Origin: an uncultured Pseudokineococcus sp.
Lineage (GTDB): Bacteria; Actinomycetota; Actinomycetes; Actinomycetales; Quadrisphaeraceae
Reading direction: 5' to 3'
DNA: 64,000 nucleotides
Assembly (NCBI RefSeq): GCF_947495735.1
Contig: NZ_CANMAA010000003.1
Location: 62,001-126,000 of the forward strand
Both the position numbers and the translations under genes were made by a program. Shown piece by piece: positions 52,966 to 61,324 of the stretch (positions are counted from its first letter, which is position 1; each line of letters begins with the position of its first letter). Below the pieces are notes generated by a model, which worked only from the letters and a program-made list of their open reading frames with translations, had not been told where the DNA came from and did no database searches.

Positions 52966-53370
52966 GTGGCGACGAAGGTTCAGCCGGCAGCGGCGACGCA
53001 GGACAAGACGATCGGCCAGCTCGTGGTCGACATCAAGACGGACGTCACGGACCTCGTCAAGAGCGAGGTGGCCCTGGCCAAGGCCGAGCTGGCGGACGAC
53101 GCCAAGGCGGCGGGCAAGGGCGCGGGGATGTTCGCGGGTGCGGCCCTCTTCGGCTTCTTCGCGCTGATGCTCCTGCTCATCGGTGCCAGCCTCACCCTCG
53201 CGCTCCTCCTGCCGACGTGGGCCTCGTTCCTCGTCGTGGGTGTCCTGCTCCTGGTCATCGCGGGCGTCCTGGCCCTCGTCGGCAAGAGCAAGATCTCCAA
53301 GGTGAAGGCGCCCGAGCGCACGATCGCCACGTCCAAGGACTCGGTCCAGGCCCTCAAGGGCGTCCGCTGA
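52966..53370 (+). CDS. Actinobacterial holin-X-like membrane protein
   Basis: 134 residues: an amphipathic N-terminal segment (IGQLVVDIKTDVTDLVKSEV ALAKAEL pattern) followed by two membrane helices (FAGAALFGFFALMLLLIGAS and LVVGVLLLVIAGVLALVG). The pattern is that of the putative actinobacterial Holin-X family (phage holin family by name only). No phage genes are nearby. The same gene stands upstream of an alpha/beta hydrolase and marP in mycobacteria (Rv3669, recollection). GTG at 52966 has GGGAG upstream. Role unknown; cell-envelope function is likely. Confidence 0.85.
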   Translation: MATKVQPAAATQDKTIGQLVVDIKTDVTDLVKSEVALAKAELADDAKAAGKGAGMFAGAALFGFFALMLLLIGASLTLALLLPTWASFLVVGVLLLVIAGVLALVGKSKISKVKAPERTIATSKDSVQALKGVR

Positions 53371-53393
53371 CCAGCAGCGACCCGCACCTCCCC

Positions 53394-53438
53394 CGGGCCC
53401 CCGGGGCGCCGTCAGCACCACCGGCGCCCGGGGGCCCG
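53394..53438 (+). terminator. Hairpin between holin-X-like and hydrolase genes
   Basis: CGGGCCCCCGGGGCGCCG pairs with CGGCGCCCGGGGGCCCG (one bulged C) around a 10-base loop. It lies in the 122-base gap between the two plus-strand genes. Confidence 0.6.
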
Positions 53439-53492
53439 GCTGCGTCGGCCCCCTCCCGGGCCGCGGAGGCGGGCGAGGACCCCCGCCGAGAC

Positions 53493-54467
53493 GTGGCGAC
53501 CGCCGAGCTGGACGCGGCGGCCGACCCCGTGCTCGTCCCGGGGCCGTGGCAGCACCGGCTGGTCCCGGCCGGAGGCGCGCGCTTCCACGTCGCGGTGTGC
53601 GAGCCGTCGCCCGCGGCCCGGCCCGCTGGAGGCCTCGACCGCCCGCGGACCGGCTCCGGCGACGACCTCGTCGTGCTGCTGCACGGCTTCCCCCAGCACT
53701 GGTGGGCCTGGCGGCACCAGCTCGTCGCCCTCGCCGCGGCGGGCCACCGCGTCGCCGCCCTGGACCTGCGCGGCTGCGGGGCCAGCGACAAGACGCCCCG
53801 CGGGTACGACACCCCCACCCTGGCCGCAGACGTCGCCGGCGTCGTCCGCGCGCTCGGGGCCTCGCGGGCCGTCGTCGTGGGCCAGGGCCTGGGCGGCTCC
53901 GTCGCCTGGGCGATGCCGGCCCTGGAGCCCGCGACCACCCGCGCCATCGGCGTGCTGTCCGCGCCGCCACCCCCCACGACGGCGGCCCGCGCGCTGACGC
54001 CGCGCCACGTCGTGACGCACCGCCACGCGGTCGGGCTGCAGCTCCCGCTGGTCGCCGACCGCCGCCTGCGCGGCGACCTCGTGCCCGAGCTGCTCGCGCG
54101 CTGGGCGGGGCCGGGCTGGCCCAGCCCCGCCGAGGCGCGCCGCTACGCCGCCGCGATGGCTGCGCCCTGGGCCGCCCGGGCGGCGGTGGAGCGCCACCGG
54201 TGGGAGGTCCGCTCGCCGCTGCGCCGCGACGGCCGGCGCTTCCGCGCCGCGATCGACCAGCCGGTGGAGGTCCCCGTGCTGCAGGTCCACGGCGAGCTCG
54301 ACGGCCTCGTGCCGCTGGCCTCCGCGCGGCCGCGGCCCGGGCGCGTCCCCGCCGACCACCGGCTCGAGGTGGTCCCGCGAGCCGGCCACTTCCTCGCCGA
54401 GGAGGCGCCGGAGCGCGTCACGGCCCTGCTGCGCGACTGGCTGGCGGAGCTGCCCGAGCGGTCCTGA
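53493..54467 (+). CDS. Alpha/beta hydrolase (epoxide hydrolase/haloalkane dehalogenase-like)
   Basis: 324 residues. The oxyanion motif HGFPQHWWAW, then LDLRGCGASDKTPRGYD and the nucleophile-elbow region VVVGQGLGGSVAWAMPAL. At the elbow, GxGxxxG stands where epoxide hydrolases have G-x-D/S-x-G: here G-Q-G-L-G, so the usual Ser or Asp nucleophile is absent. The acid (HGELDGLVP) and His (RAGHFLAEEAPERV) are present. GTG at 53493 is the only start near the fold. The missing nucleophile suggests altered or no hydrolase activity. Convergent with marP. Confidence 0.82.
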   Translation: MATAELDAAADPVLVPGPWQHRLVPAGGARFHVAVCEPSPAARPAGGLDRPRTGSGDDLVVLLHGFPQHWWAWRHQLVALAAAGHRVAALDLRGCGASDKTPRGYDTPTLAADVAGVVRALGASRAVVVGQGLGGSVAWAMPALEPATTRAIGVLSAPPPPTTAARALTPRHVVTHRHAVGLQLPLVADRRLRGDLVPELLARWAGPGWPSPAEARRYAAAMAAPWAARAAVERHRWEVRSPLRRDGRRFRAAIDQPVEVPVLQVHGELDGLVPLASARPRPGRVPADHRLEVVPRAGHFLAEEAPERVTALLRDWLAELPERS

Positions 54468-54479
54468 CGGACCGCCGGG

Positions 54480-55745
54480 TCAGGCCGCGACGCACTCCTG
54501 CGTGCTCACCGCACCGGTGGCCGTGGCGGCGACGTCGAGCACCTCGCGGGACTCCGCGAGCGTCAGCGCGTAGCCGGTCGAGGGGTCGTCGACCGAGCGG
54601 GCGAACACCACGCCCACCACCCGGCCGTCGAGGTCGAGCAGCGGCCCGCCCGAGTTGCCGGGCTGGACGTCGGCGCGCAGGGAGTAGACCTCGCGCGTGA
54701 CGCCGGGCTCGCCGTAGACGTCCTCCCCGAGGGCGGTCACGACCTGCCGGACCCGCGCGGCCTCCACGTCGTACGGGCCGTCGAGGGGGAAGCCCACGAC
54801 GGCGCCGGCCTCCCCCGGCGCCAGGACGCCGCCCAGGGGGAGCGCCGGGGCCCCGAGGTCCGGCACGTCGAGCACCGCGAGGTCGCGCTGGGGGTCGTAG
54901 ACGACGACGCCGGCCGGCAGGCGACGCCCCTCCCCCGCCACCTGCACCGACGGGGACGCGACGCCCGCCACGACGTGCGCGTTGGTGACCACCCGGCCGG
55001 GGGCGACGACGAAGCCGGTGCCCTCCACGCCGCGCGCGCACTCCTCCGCCAGCCCCGTGACCTTCACGACGCTGCCCCGAGCGCCGTCCGCCACCGCCCG
55101 GGCCGCCGAGGACGCCGCGGGGTCGGGGGCCTCGACGGGCGCGATGGGCTCCTCGGAGCCGGTGAAGACCCGCGGGAAGCCCTCCGCCCGCAGCGCCGAT
55201 CCGAGCTCGGTGAACACGGAGCCGGCGTCGACCGGGACGGCGCGCTCCAGCGCCGAGGCGATGCGGCTGTCCTCCACGGCGCGGCTGACGACGGGCGCGG
55301 GCGCCGCGCGCAGGGCCCCGGCGGCGAACCAGACGAGCGCGGCGACGATCAGCAGCGACATGACGGCGCCCAGGAGTCCGTCGAGGACCCGCAGGGGCTG
55401 CCAGGACACGAGGGCGCGCAGCCGCGAGCCGACGGCCACCAGGAGCGCCTGGCCGAGCAGCGCCGCCACCAGGACGCCCCCGAGGACGAGGACCACGCGC
55501 TGCCACGGCGGCTCCCACCCCGCCAGCGCGTCCGGCAGGAGGGCCGCCGCGAGCGCTCCCGCGCCGAGGAAGCCGGCGAGCGAGAGGACCCCGAGCACGA
55601 CCCCGCGCCGGAAGCCCGAGAGCGCGTAGGTGACGGCGAGCAGGACGACGAGGACGTCGACGACGACCCCGCCGTCCCCGACCGCGGTGGCCAGGTCGCC
55701 GCCGACGCCGGCGAGGTCCCCGGCCGCGGCGAGGAGCCCGCTCAC
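54480..55745 (-). CDS. marP: MarP-family membrane serine protease
   Basis: 421 residues. Four N-terminal helices of the CvpA type (about 35-165) precede a trypsin-like protease domain outside the membrane. Catalytic residues: His in RVVTNAHVVAG, Asp in PQRDLAVLDV and Ser in VQPGNSGGPLLDLDG. Cys in AEECARGVEG and in TQECVAA probably form the disulfide that controls the mycobacterial enzyme. MarP protects cells in acid and oxidative stress by processing peptidoglycan enzymes. The GTG start overlaps the Nudix stop. Confidence 0.92.
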   Translation of the reverse strand: MSGLLAAAGDLAGVGGDLATAVGDGGVVVDVLVVLLAVTYALSGFRRGVVLGVLSLAGFLGAGALAAALLPDALAGWEPPWQRVVLVLGGVLVAALLGQALLVAVGSRLRALVSWQPLRVLDGLLGAVMSLLIVAALVWFAAGALRAAPAPVVSRAVEDSRIASALERAVPVDAGSVFTELGSALRAEGFPRVFTGSEEPIAPVEAPDPAASSAARAVADGARGSVVKVTGLAEECARGVEGTGFVVAPGRVVTNAHVVAGVASPSVQVAGEGRRLPAGVVVYDPQRDLAVLDVPDLGAPALPLGGVLAPGEAGAVVGFPLDGPYDVEAARVRQVVTALGEDVYGEPGVTREVYSLRADVQPGNSGGPLLDLDGRVVGVVFARSVDDPSTGYALTLAESREVLDVAATATGAVSTQECVAA

Positions 55746-56515
55746 GAGGTCACCTCCGCCCGCGGCGGCGCGGGAGCGCTGACCCGCCGTGCGCCGTCCC
55801 ACGGGCGCTCGAGACCGCCCGCCTCGAGGAGCGCCGACAGCAGCGCCGCGGTGAAGCCCCAGACGAGCAGGCCGCCGACCTCGAACCCCGGGCCCTCGCC
55901 GCGCTGGCGCAGGCCGTCGCTCCCGCCCGGCCCGGGCAGGCGCCGGTCCCAGGTGACGACGACGCGGCGGGCGGGGTCGCAGAGCTCCGCGAGCGGGACG
56001 CGCAGGACGCGCACCACCTCCTCCGGGGCGCCCGGCGCCACCGGCGAGGGCACCGGCTCCCAGGCGAGCACCGGCGTGACGGCGAAGCCCTCGGGCGGCA
56101 CGCGCAGCACGGGCATGGTGGCCAGCACCCGCACGCCGCGCTCGTCCAGCCCGGTCTCCTCGCGCGCCTCCCGCAGCGCGGCGGCGACCTCGTCGGCGTC
56201 GGAGGCGTCCACCGCCCCGCCCGGCAGCGCGGGCTGCCCGGCGTGGGCGCGCAGCCCCGCGGCGCGCTCGATGACGAGCACGTCGCCCATCTGCTCGACG
56301 TCACCCAGCTGCTCGACGTCACCCGCCGAGGCCGTGCCCGGTGAGAGGCAGACCAGGACGGCGGCGCGCCGTCCCTCGCGGCGACCGGGCCGCCCCGCCG
56401 ACGCGCGGCTCAGCCCGGAGAGCGCCTCGGCAGCCCGGGGCGCCCCGTCGACGAGCGCTCGGACCCAGCCGGGGACCTCCGCCTCGTCGCGCCCGTCCGC
56501 GGGTGCGGCGCTCAC
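55742..56515 (-). CDS. CoA pyrophosphatase-like Nudix hydrolase
   Basis: 257 residues with the Nudix box [25 protein letters not shown] spread over the expected 23 positions (GGx5Ex7REAxEETG). The preceding segment has [10 protein letters not shown], the LLTxRsxxLRxHxGQvxFPGG-type element of CoA pyrophosphatases. It probably cleaves CoA or related nucleotides. Tandem short repeats ([15 protein letters not shown]) lie ahead of it. Overlaps nth at its start and marP at its stop, in the conserved nth-Nudix-marP order. Confidence 0.85.
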   Translation of the reverse strand: MSAAPADGRDEAEVPGWVRALVDGAPRAAEALSGLSRASAGRPGRREGRRAAVLVCLSPGTASAGDVEQLGDVEQMGDVLVIERAAGLRAHAGQPALPGGAVDASDADEVAAALREAREETGLDERGVRVLATMPVLRVPPEGFAVTPVLAWEPVPSPVAPGAPEEVVRVLRVPLAELCDPARRVVVTWDRRLPGPGGSDGLRQRGEGPGFEVGGLLVWGFTAALLSALLEAGGLERPWDGARRVSAPAPPRAEVTS

Positions 56516-57294
56516 GCGCGCCCCCGGTCGCGCACGAGGGCGGCGGCGCGCACCGGGTCGGTCTCGCCCGTGCCGGCGGACGGGCAGTCGCGCTGCACCG
56601 GGCAGGCGCCGCACGCGGGGCGGCGGGCGTGGCAGGTGCGGCGGCCGTGGAAGATCAGCCGGTGGGACAGCAGGGTGAGGTCCCGCCGCGCGAACAGGGC
56701 GTCGACGTCGCGCTCCACCGCCACCGGGTCGGTCTCCTCGGTCCAGCCGAGGCGGCGGACCAGCCGGCCCACGTGGGTGTCGACGGTCGTGCCCGGGACG
56801 CCGAAGGCGTCTCCCAGGACGACGTTGGCCGTCTTGCGGCCCACGCCCGGCAGCGTGACCAGCTCCGGCAGCGTCGCGGGCACGCGGCCGCCGAAGTCGG
56901 CCACCAGCCGGTCGGCGAGCCGCACGACGGTGTCGGCCTTGGCGCGGAAGAAGCCGGTGGGGCGCAGGACCGCCTCCAGCTCGGCCCGGTCGGCCCCCGC
57001 GAGCGCCGCGGCGTCCGGCCACCGCGCGAACAGCGCCGGCGTCACCCCGTTGACGCGCTGGTCGGTCGTCTGGGCGGAGAGCACCGTGGCGACGAGCAGC
57101 TCGAAGGGGCTCGCGAAGTCCAGCTCGCACCGGGCGTCGGGGTAGCGCTCGGCCAGCGCGCGGTGGACCCGCCGGGCGCGGCGGACCAGCGCCAGCCGGG
57201 ACGGCGGCGAGGCGGACCCGACCTCCAGCCCGGGGGCCGGCCCAGCAGCGGACGCGGGGGTCGGCGACGCGGCGGGCGCGCTCGGAGGGGGCAC
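56512..57294 (-). CDS. nth: Endonuclease III
   Basis: DNA glycosylase/AP lyase for oxidised pyrimidines. 260 residues with the helix-hairpin-helix [14 protein letters not shown] (catalytic Lys154), catalytic Asp172 in TVDTHVGRL and the 4Fe-4S ligands Cys221, 228, 231 and 237 (C-x6-C-x2-C-x5-C). GTG at 57294 has no ribosome site, while TATCGT lies 6 bases upstream, so it is probably leaderless. It heads the nth-Nudix-marP operon. Confidence 0.95.
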   Translation of the reverse strand: MPPPSAPAASPTPASAAGPAPGLEVGSASPPSRLALVRRARRVHRALAERYPDARCELDFASPFELLVATVLSAQTTDQRVNGVTPALFARWPDAAALAGADRAELEAVLRPTGFFRAKADTVVRLADRLVADFGGRVPATLPELVTLPGVGRKTANVVLGDAFGVPGTTVDTHVGRLVRRLGWTEETDPVAVERDVDALFARRDLTLLSHRLIFHGRRTCHARRPACGACPVQRDCPSAGTGETDPVRAAALVRDRGRA

Positions 57295-57300
57295 GCCACG

Positions 57301-57306
57301 ACGATA
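57301..57306 (-). promoter_or_regulatory. Leaderless -10 box (TATCGT) of nth
   Basis: TATCGT, CGTGGC (6 bases), then GTG. No Shine-Dalgarno site is present. Confidence 0.45.
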
Positions 57307-57428
57307 GGCACGCCCTCTGACGATCGGCTGGGCGCACCCGCCGGGCGCTGCCGCCGTGGCCTCCGCGCACGGGTGAGCACGGCCCGCTCCGGCTCAAGGG
57401 CCGTCGCGGCGCCGACGACGAGTGGTGC

Positions 57429-57950
57429 ATGGACGAACACCTCGACGAGCTGCGGCAGGTGCGCGCCGAGCTCGTGGCGCGCTCGGAGCGGCTGCGCCTG
57501 TGGACGCGGCTCGCCGGCGCGCGCATGGACCTGCTGACGGCCCAGGTCTGCCCTCCCGCGACGGCGGACGAGGTGGCCGAGGACGAGCTGTCCGAGCTGG
57601 CCGACCTGGTCCTCGGCACGGGGCCCGCCACGACCACGAGGGGCGAGGACCGCGTCGGCGCGCTCCTGGCCCTGCGCGAGGCCCGGCGCGACCTCGTCCG
57701 CCGGCGCGAGCACCTCGACGACCTCGTCTGCTGGTCGACGGCGGAGCTGCTGCTCGAGGCCGCCGCGCCCCGCGCCCGCGCCCGCGTCCCCGGCCAGCGG
57801 TCCGCCCGCCCCGGCACCGCCCCGCGCGACGCGCCGGGGGTCGAGCCCCGCCTCGGCGGCGGACGAGCCGCCTCGGCGCGCCTGGTCGTCGTCGCGGGCG
57901 CCGCGGCCGACGGCCCCGGCGCGGTGACGTCCACGGCCGAGACGGCCTGA
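57429..57950 (+). CDS. Hypothetical helical protein beside crp
   Basis: 173 residues, no firm family. Residues 1-115 are helical and charged (LDELRQVRAELVARSERLRL, TRLAGARMDLLTAQV, REARRDLVRRREHLDDLV). The tail is Pro/Arg/Ala-rich and disordered. The RLAGARMDLL helix recalls RsiG-type anti-sigma factors (RRLLQGRIDIL), but of the c-di-GMP residues E-S-R-Q-D only the Asp aligns, so it is not called as RsiG. ATG at 57429 lacks a strong ribosome site. It lies 61 bases upstream of crp on the same strand. Confidence 0.55.
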   Translation: MDEHLDELRQVRAELVARSERLRLWTRLAGARMDLLTAQVCPPATADEVAEDELSELADLVLGTGPATTTRGEDRVGALLALREARRDLVRRREHLDDLVCWSTAELLLEAAAPRARARVPGQRSARPGTAPRDAPGVEPRLGGGRAASARLVVVAGAAADGPGAVTSTAETA

Positions 57951-58011
57951 CACACTCCCCGCTGAGGACGCCGACCGACCGGCCGGCAGCGGCGAGGACG
58001 AGGGGGCGCAC

Positions 58012-58686
58012 GTGGACGAGGTGGTCCGCCGCGCTCCTCTCTTCCGCGGGGTCGGCAGCGCCGCCGCGGAGGCCCTGCAAGCGTCCATGACGCGCGTCGA
58101 CGTGCCGCGCGGCGGGGTGCTGTTCACCGAGGGCGACGAGGGCGACCGCCTCTACGTCATCGTCGCCGGCACGGTGAAGCTGGGCCGCCGGGCGCCGGAC
58201 GGCCGGGAGAACCTCCTCGCCGTCCTGGGGCCCGCCGAGATGCTCGGCGAGCTGTCCCTGTTCGACCCCGGCCCGCGCACCGCGACGGCGACCGCCGTGA
58301 CCCCCGTGGTGCTCGCGGGCCTCGGCCCCGAGGACCTCGAGCGCTGGCTGGACGGCCGTCCCGAGGTGGCGCGGCACCTGCTGAGGGCGCTGGCCCAGCG
58401 GCTGCGGCGCACCAACGACTCGGTCGCCGACCTCGTCTTCACCGACGTCCCGGGCCGCGTCGCCAAGGCCCTGCTCGACCTCGCCGAGCGCTTCGGCGAG
58501 CGCTCGGGCGCGCAGGTGCTGGTCCCCCACGGGCTCACGCAGGAGGAGATCGCCCAGCTCGTCGGCGCCTCCCGCGAGACGGTCAACAAGGCGCTCGCCG
58601 ACTTCAGCGCGCGGGGGTGGCTGCGCCTCGAGGCCCGTGCCGTCGTCCTGCTCGACCCCGAGCGCCTGGAGCGCCGCGCGCGCTGA
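58012..58686 (+). CDS. crp: Crp/Fnr-family transcription regulator (Crp/GlxR type)
   Basis: cAMP-responsive global regulator of 224 residues. cAMP pocket MLGELSLFDPGPRTATATAV (Glu and Arg-Thr contacts), dimer helix RHLLRALAQRLRRTNDSV, and the winged-helix recognition segment LTQEEIAQLVGASRETVNKALADF. This matches mycobacterial Rv3676 and corynebacterial GlxR. GAGGGGGC precedes the GTG at 58012. In relatives it controls acetate and carbon metabolism, so the nearby actP and acs are candidate targets; no site was found by eye. Confidence 0.94.
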   Translation: MDEVVRRAPLFRGVGSAAAEALQASMTRVDVPRGGVLFTEGDEGDRLYVIVAGTVKLGRRAPDGRENLLAVLGPAEMLGELSLFDPGPRTATATAVTPVVLAGLGPEDLERWLDGRPEVARHLLRALAQRLRRTNDSVADLVFTDVPGRVAKALLDLAERFGERSGAQVLVPHGLTQEEIAQLVGASRETVNKALADFSARGWLRLEARAVVLLDPERLERRAR

Positions 58687-58694
58687 CCGCCCTC

Positions 58695-58718
58695 GCCCGA
58701 CCCGGCTCCGCGTCGGGC
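58695..58718. terminator. Bidirectional terminator between crp and the MBL gene
   Basis: GCCCGAC and GTCGGGC form a 7-bp stem with a 10-base loop in the 35-base convergent gap. Confidence 0.6.
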
Positions 58719-58721
58719 GGG

Positions 58722-59588
58722 TCACACGTCGGGCGTGCCGTCCTCCCCCGCGAGCGCGGCGAGCGCCGCCCTCGTGGAGCGCTCCGCGGCCGGGCGCAGG
58801 TCCTCGGCGAGGCCCGGGTAGACCACCGCCACCACGTCGGCGGCCGTGCGCGCGCCCCCCGCGACGGCCCGGCGCACCTGCGCGAGGCGCTCCCGGCGGT
58901 GCGCCGCGTACCGCGCGAGGACGGCGCCGGGCTCGCCCGGGAGCGGCCCGTGGCCCGGCAGGAGCGCCGCGACGGCGCGGCCCGCCACCACGGCGGACAG
59001 CCGCTCCAGCGTCGCGAGGTAGGCGCGGAGGTCGCCGTCCGGGTGCGCGACGACGCTCGTGCCGCGGCCGAGCACCGTGTCACCGGTGAGCAGGAGGGGC
59101 GGCCCGCCGGGCGCCTCGAGCAGCAGGCAGACGGAGTCGGCGGTGTGGCCCGGCGCCGCGACGACGACCAGCCGGCCGCCGGCCAGAGCCAGCTCGTCGC
59201 CGTCGGCCAGGCCCGGGGTGCCGGCCGCGGCGCCGCCCTGCAGCGCCGGGTCCGCCGCGCGCACGGGCGGTCCACCGGCGAGCGCGGCGAACCGGCGGGC
59301 GCCGGCGCTGTGGTCGGCGTGGCGGTGGGTCAGGACCACGAGCCCCACCCCGCCCTGCCCGGAGGCCGCCTCCAGCACGCGCCGCAGGTGCGCCTCGTCG
59401 TCCGGCCCGGGGTCGACGACGACCGCGGGGCCGGCCCCGGGCGCGCCGAGCACCCAGGTGTTCGTGCCGTCGAGCGTCATCGGCCCGGGGTTGGGCGCCA
59501 GCACGCACCGCGCCGCCGGCGCGACCCGACCTCCGCGCCAGGCGTCCTGGCGCGGAGCCTCCCGCGGGCCGGCCGCGCCCGGGCTCAC
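58722..59588 (-). CDS. Metallo-beta-lactamase-fold hydrolase (LACTB2-like)
   Basis: 288 residues with NPGPMTLDGTNTWVLG at the N-terminus, the zinc motif VVLTHRHADHSAGA (HxHxDH), APGHTADSVCL, LLTGDTVLG and LLPGHGPLPGEP. A C-terminal winged-helix-like region (RRERLAQVRRAVAGGARTAA) matches the glyoxalase II-like LACTB2 group, some of which are ribonucleases. The GTG start overlaps the Nudix stop as GTGA. The order crp (convergent), MBL, RidA is that of mycobacteria. Confidence 0.88.
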   Translation of the reverse strand: MSPGAAGPREAPRQDAWRGGRVAPAARCVLAPNPGPMTLDGTNTWVLGAPGAGPAVVVDPGPDDEAHLRRVLEAASGQGGVGLVVLTHRHADHSAGARRFAALAGGPPVRAADPALQGGAAAGTPGLADGDELALAGGRLVVVAAPGHTADSVCLLLEAPGGPPLLLTGDTVLGRGTSVVAHPDGDLRAYLATLERLSAVVAGRAVAALLPGHGPLPGEPGAVLARYAAHRRERLAQVRRAVAGGARTAADVVAVVYPGLAEDLRPAAERSTRAALAALAGEDGTPDV

Positions 59589-60466
59589 ACGAGGCCGACC
59601 GGGTCGGGGTGCTCGGGCAGCTCGGCCAGCAGGTGCAGGTCGTCGGGGGCGCCCGCGACGCGCGGCAGCACCTCGTCGAGGGACCGTCGCGTGCCGAGCA
59701 GGGAGGCGACGTCCGGGGCGGCGCTGAGCTCCTCGAGCGCGACCCGCGTCGGCGGCAGCAGCCGCACGCGCCCCTCGGCCTCGGCGTCGAGCACGGCCGA
59801 GGGCCGCCACCACGCCCCCTCCACGGCCTCCTGCTCGTGCCCGGGCGGGCCGACGTGCCGAGCCCGCGCACCGGCGGGCACCGCCGCGACGAAGAACCAC
59901 GTGTCGTAGCGCCGCTCGGCGGGCTCGGGCGTCGTCCACCGGGCCCACGGGCGCAGCAGGTCGCTGCGCAGCGCCAGGCCGCGCCCGCGCAGCAGGTCCG
60001 AGAGCGCGAGCTCGCGGCGGGCGAGCGCCGCGCGCTCGGCGTCCTCGTCGGCCTCCGAGACGGGCAGGACCGTGGCGCCCGGGTCCGGAGCCTCGTCGTC
60101 GACCTCGGCGAGCAGGACGCCGCACTCCTCGTAGGTCTCCCGCACGGCGGCGCACACCAGGGACGCGGCGTCCTCGTCGGGGAGGCCGAGGCGGCGGCCC
60201 CAGCCCTCGACGGTCGCGCCGCGCCACGGCACGTCCGGGTCGGCGTCCCGCTCGTCGAGGCCGCCGCCGGGGAAGGCGGTGGCTCCAGGGGCGGCGGGCA
60301 GGCCGTCCGCGCGCCGCAGCAGCCAGACCTCGACGCCCGTGCCGGCCAGCGCCGTCTCGCGCACGAGCATCACGGTGGCCGCCGTGACCGGCTCGGCCGG
60401 CGGTTGGACGACGCCCCGCTCGACGGCGGCGCGCAGGTCGGTGGGCAGGGGGAAGCGTCGGAGCAC
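59585..60466 (-). CDS. NUDT19-like Nudix hydrolase
   Basis: 293 residues. The Nudix motif is split by an insert, as in NUDT19/NUDT7-like CoA diphosphatases: PGATAFPGGGLDERDADPD, then after about 30 residues AAVRETYEECGVLLAEV. ARWTTPEPAERRYDTWFFVA is typical of the group. Likely CoA ester or nucleotide-sugar hydrolysis. GAGAGGT precedes the GTG at 60466. Coupled to the MBL gene. Confidence 0.85.
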   Translation of the reverse strand: MLRRFPLPTDLRAAVERGVVQPPAEPVTAATVMLVRETALAGTGVEVWLLRRADGLPAAPGATAFPGGGLDERDADPDVPWRGATVEGWGRRLGLPDEDAASLVCAAVRETYEECGVLLAEVDDEAPDPGATVLPVSEADEDAERAALARRELALSDLLRGRGLALRSDLLRPWARWTTPEPAERRYDTWFFVAAVPAGARARHVGPPGHEQEAVEGAWWRPSAVLDAEAEGRVRLLPPTRVALEELSAAPDVASLLGTRRSLDEVLPRVAGAPDDLHLLAELPEHPDPVGLV

Positions 60467-60553
60467 GAGACGGACCTCTCGGGTCTGGATCTCTCGGGGC
60501 GGGGCCCCGAGCGCGGACCGGGGCGGGGCACCGGCGGGCGGCGCCCCGCGGGG

Positions 60554-61057
60554 TCAGCGGGTCGGGCGGGTGACGAGCGCCTGGAGCTCGACCTCGACGG
60601 GCGCGTCCAGCGGCAGGACGGCGACGCCCACCGCGCTGCGGGCGTGCGTGCCGGCGGCGCCGAGCACCTCCCCCAGCAGGGTGCTCGCCCCGTTGACGAC
60701 CGCGGGCTGGCCCGTGAAGGCCGGGTCGCTGGCCACGAAGCCGACGACCTTGACGACGCGCACGTCGTCCAGCGTCTCGCCGTCGGCCAGCTGCGAGGCG
60801 ACGGCGGCCAGCGCGTTGAGCGCGCAGAGGCGGGCCAGGTCAGCGGCCTCTCCGGGCGGGACGAGCGACGGGCCGCTCTCGTCGGCGGCCCCCTCGCCGA
60901 CCTTGCCCGTCGTCACGAGCGAGCCGCCGCGGATCGGCAGCTGCCCCGACGTCCAGATGACGTCGCCGGCGCGCACGGCCGGCTGGTAGGCCGCCAGCGG
61001 CGGGACGACGTCGGGCAGCTCGAGGCCGAGCTCGGCGAGGCGCTCCAGCGCACCCAC
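60554..61057 (-). CDS. ridA: RidA-family protein
   Basis: 167 residues of the YjgF/YER057c/UK114 family; RidA hydrolyses reactive enamine/imine intermediates from PLP enzymes. AAYQPAVRAGDVIWTSGQLP and the C-terminal TLLGEVLGAAGTHARSAVGV ALPLDAPVEVE pattern are characteristic, with Arg in HARSAVGV at the substrate site position. GTG at 61057 lies 5 bases after the stop of the 51-residue gene, so the two form one unit. Confidence 0.9.
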   Translation of the reverse strand: MGALERLAELGLELPDVVPPLAAYQPAVRAGDVIWTSGQLPIRGGSLVTTGKVGEGAADESGPSLVPPGEAADLARLCALNALAAVASQLADGETLDDVRVVKVVGFVASDPAFTGQPAVVNGASTLLGEVLGAAGTHARSAVGVAVLPLDAPVEVELQALVTRPTR

Positions 61058-61062
61058 GCGGC

Positions 61063-61218
61063 TCAGCCCTTGGGGCGCTTGAGGTAGGCGACGAGCCCGT
61101 TGCCGTCGGGGCCGGGGACGACCTGCACGAGCTCCCAGCCGTCCTCGCCGAAGTTGTCGAGGATCTGCTTCGTCGCGTGGATGATGAGCGGCGCCGTCAT
61201 GTACTCCCACTGCTGCAT
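61063..61218 (-). CDS. 51-residue DUF4177-like protein
   Basis: Short gene on the minus strand, beginning MQQWEYMTAPLIIHATKQIL and ending GLVAYLKRPKG, with the DNFGEDGWELVQVVPG segment typical of DUF4177-type proteins. Function unknown. From memory it corresponds to Rv3678A, which also sits directly before ridA (Rv3678c). ATG at 61218 has TAGGGT 7 bases upstream and no ribosome site, so it is leaderless and drives ridA as well. Confidence 0.85.
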   Translation of the reverse strand: MQQWEYMTAPLIIHATKQILDNFGEDGWELVQVVPGPDGNGLVAYLKRPKG

Positions 61219-61225
61219 GGCCGCG

Positions 61226-61231
61226 ACCCTA
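61226..61231 (-). promoter_or_regulatory. Leaderless -10 box (TAGGGT) of the 51-residue gene and ridA
   Basis: TAGGGT, CGCGGCC (7 bases), then ATG at 61218, identical in layout to the peroxidase and oxidoreductase promoters. Confidence 0.5.
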
Positions 61232-61324
61232 GCCGCGCCCGCCGACAGCCGCCGGGCCGCGCGCCCGGTCGCCCGGCCGGGCGCCGCTCCCGACGGCGGC
61301 CTCGACCGGTCCTCGGCAGGGTCC

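Noticed and set aside
52966-53370. Prophage holin
   Set aside because: Despite the family name there are no phage genes around, and the gene keeps its conserved actinobacterial place before a hydrolase and marP.
57429-57950. RsiG (c-di-GMP-dependent anti-WhiG) identity
   Set aside because: A helix resembles RsiG, but only the Asp of the E-S-R-Q-D c-di-GMP motif aligns, so the call would be overreach.
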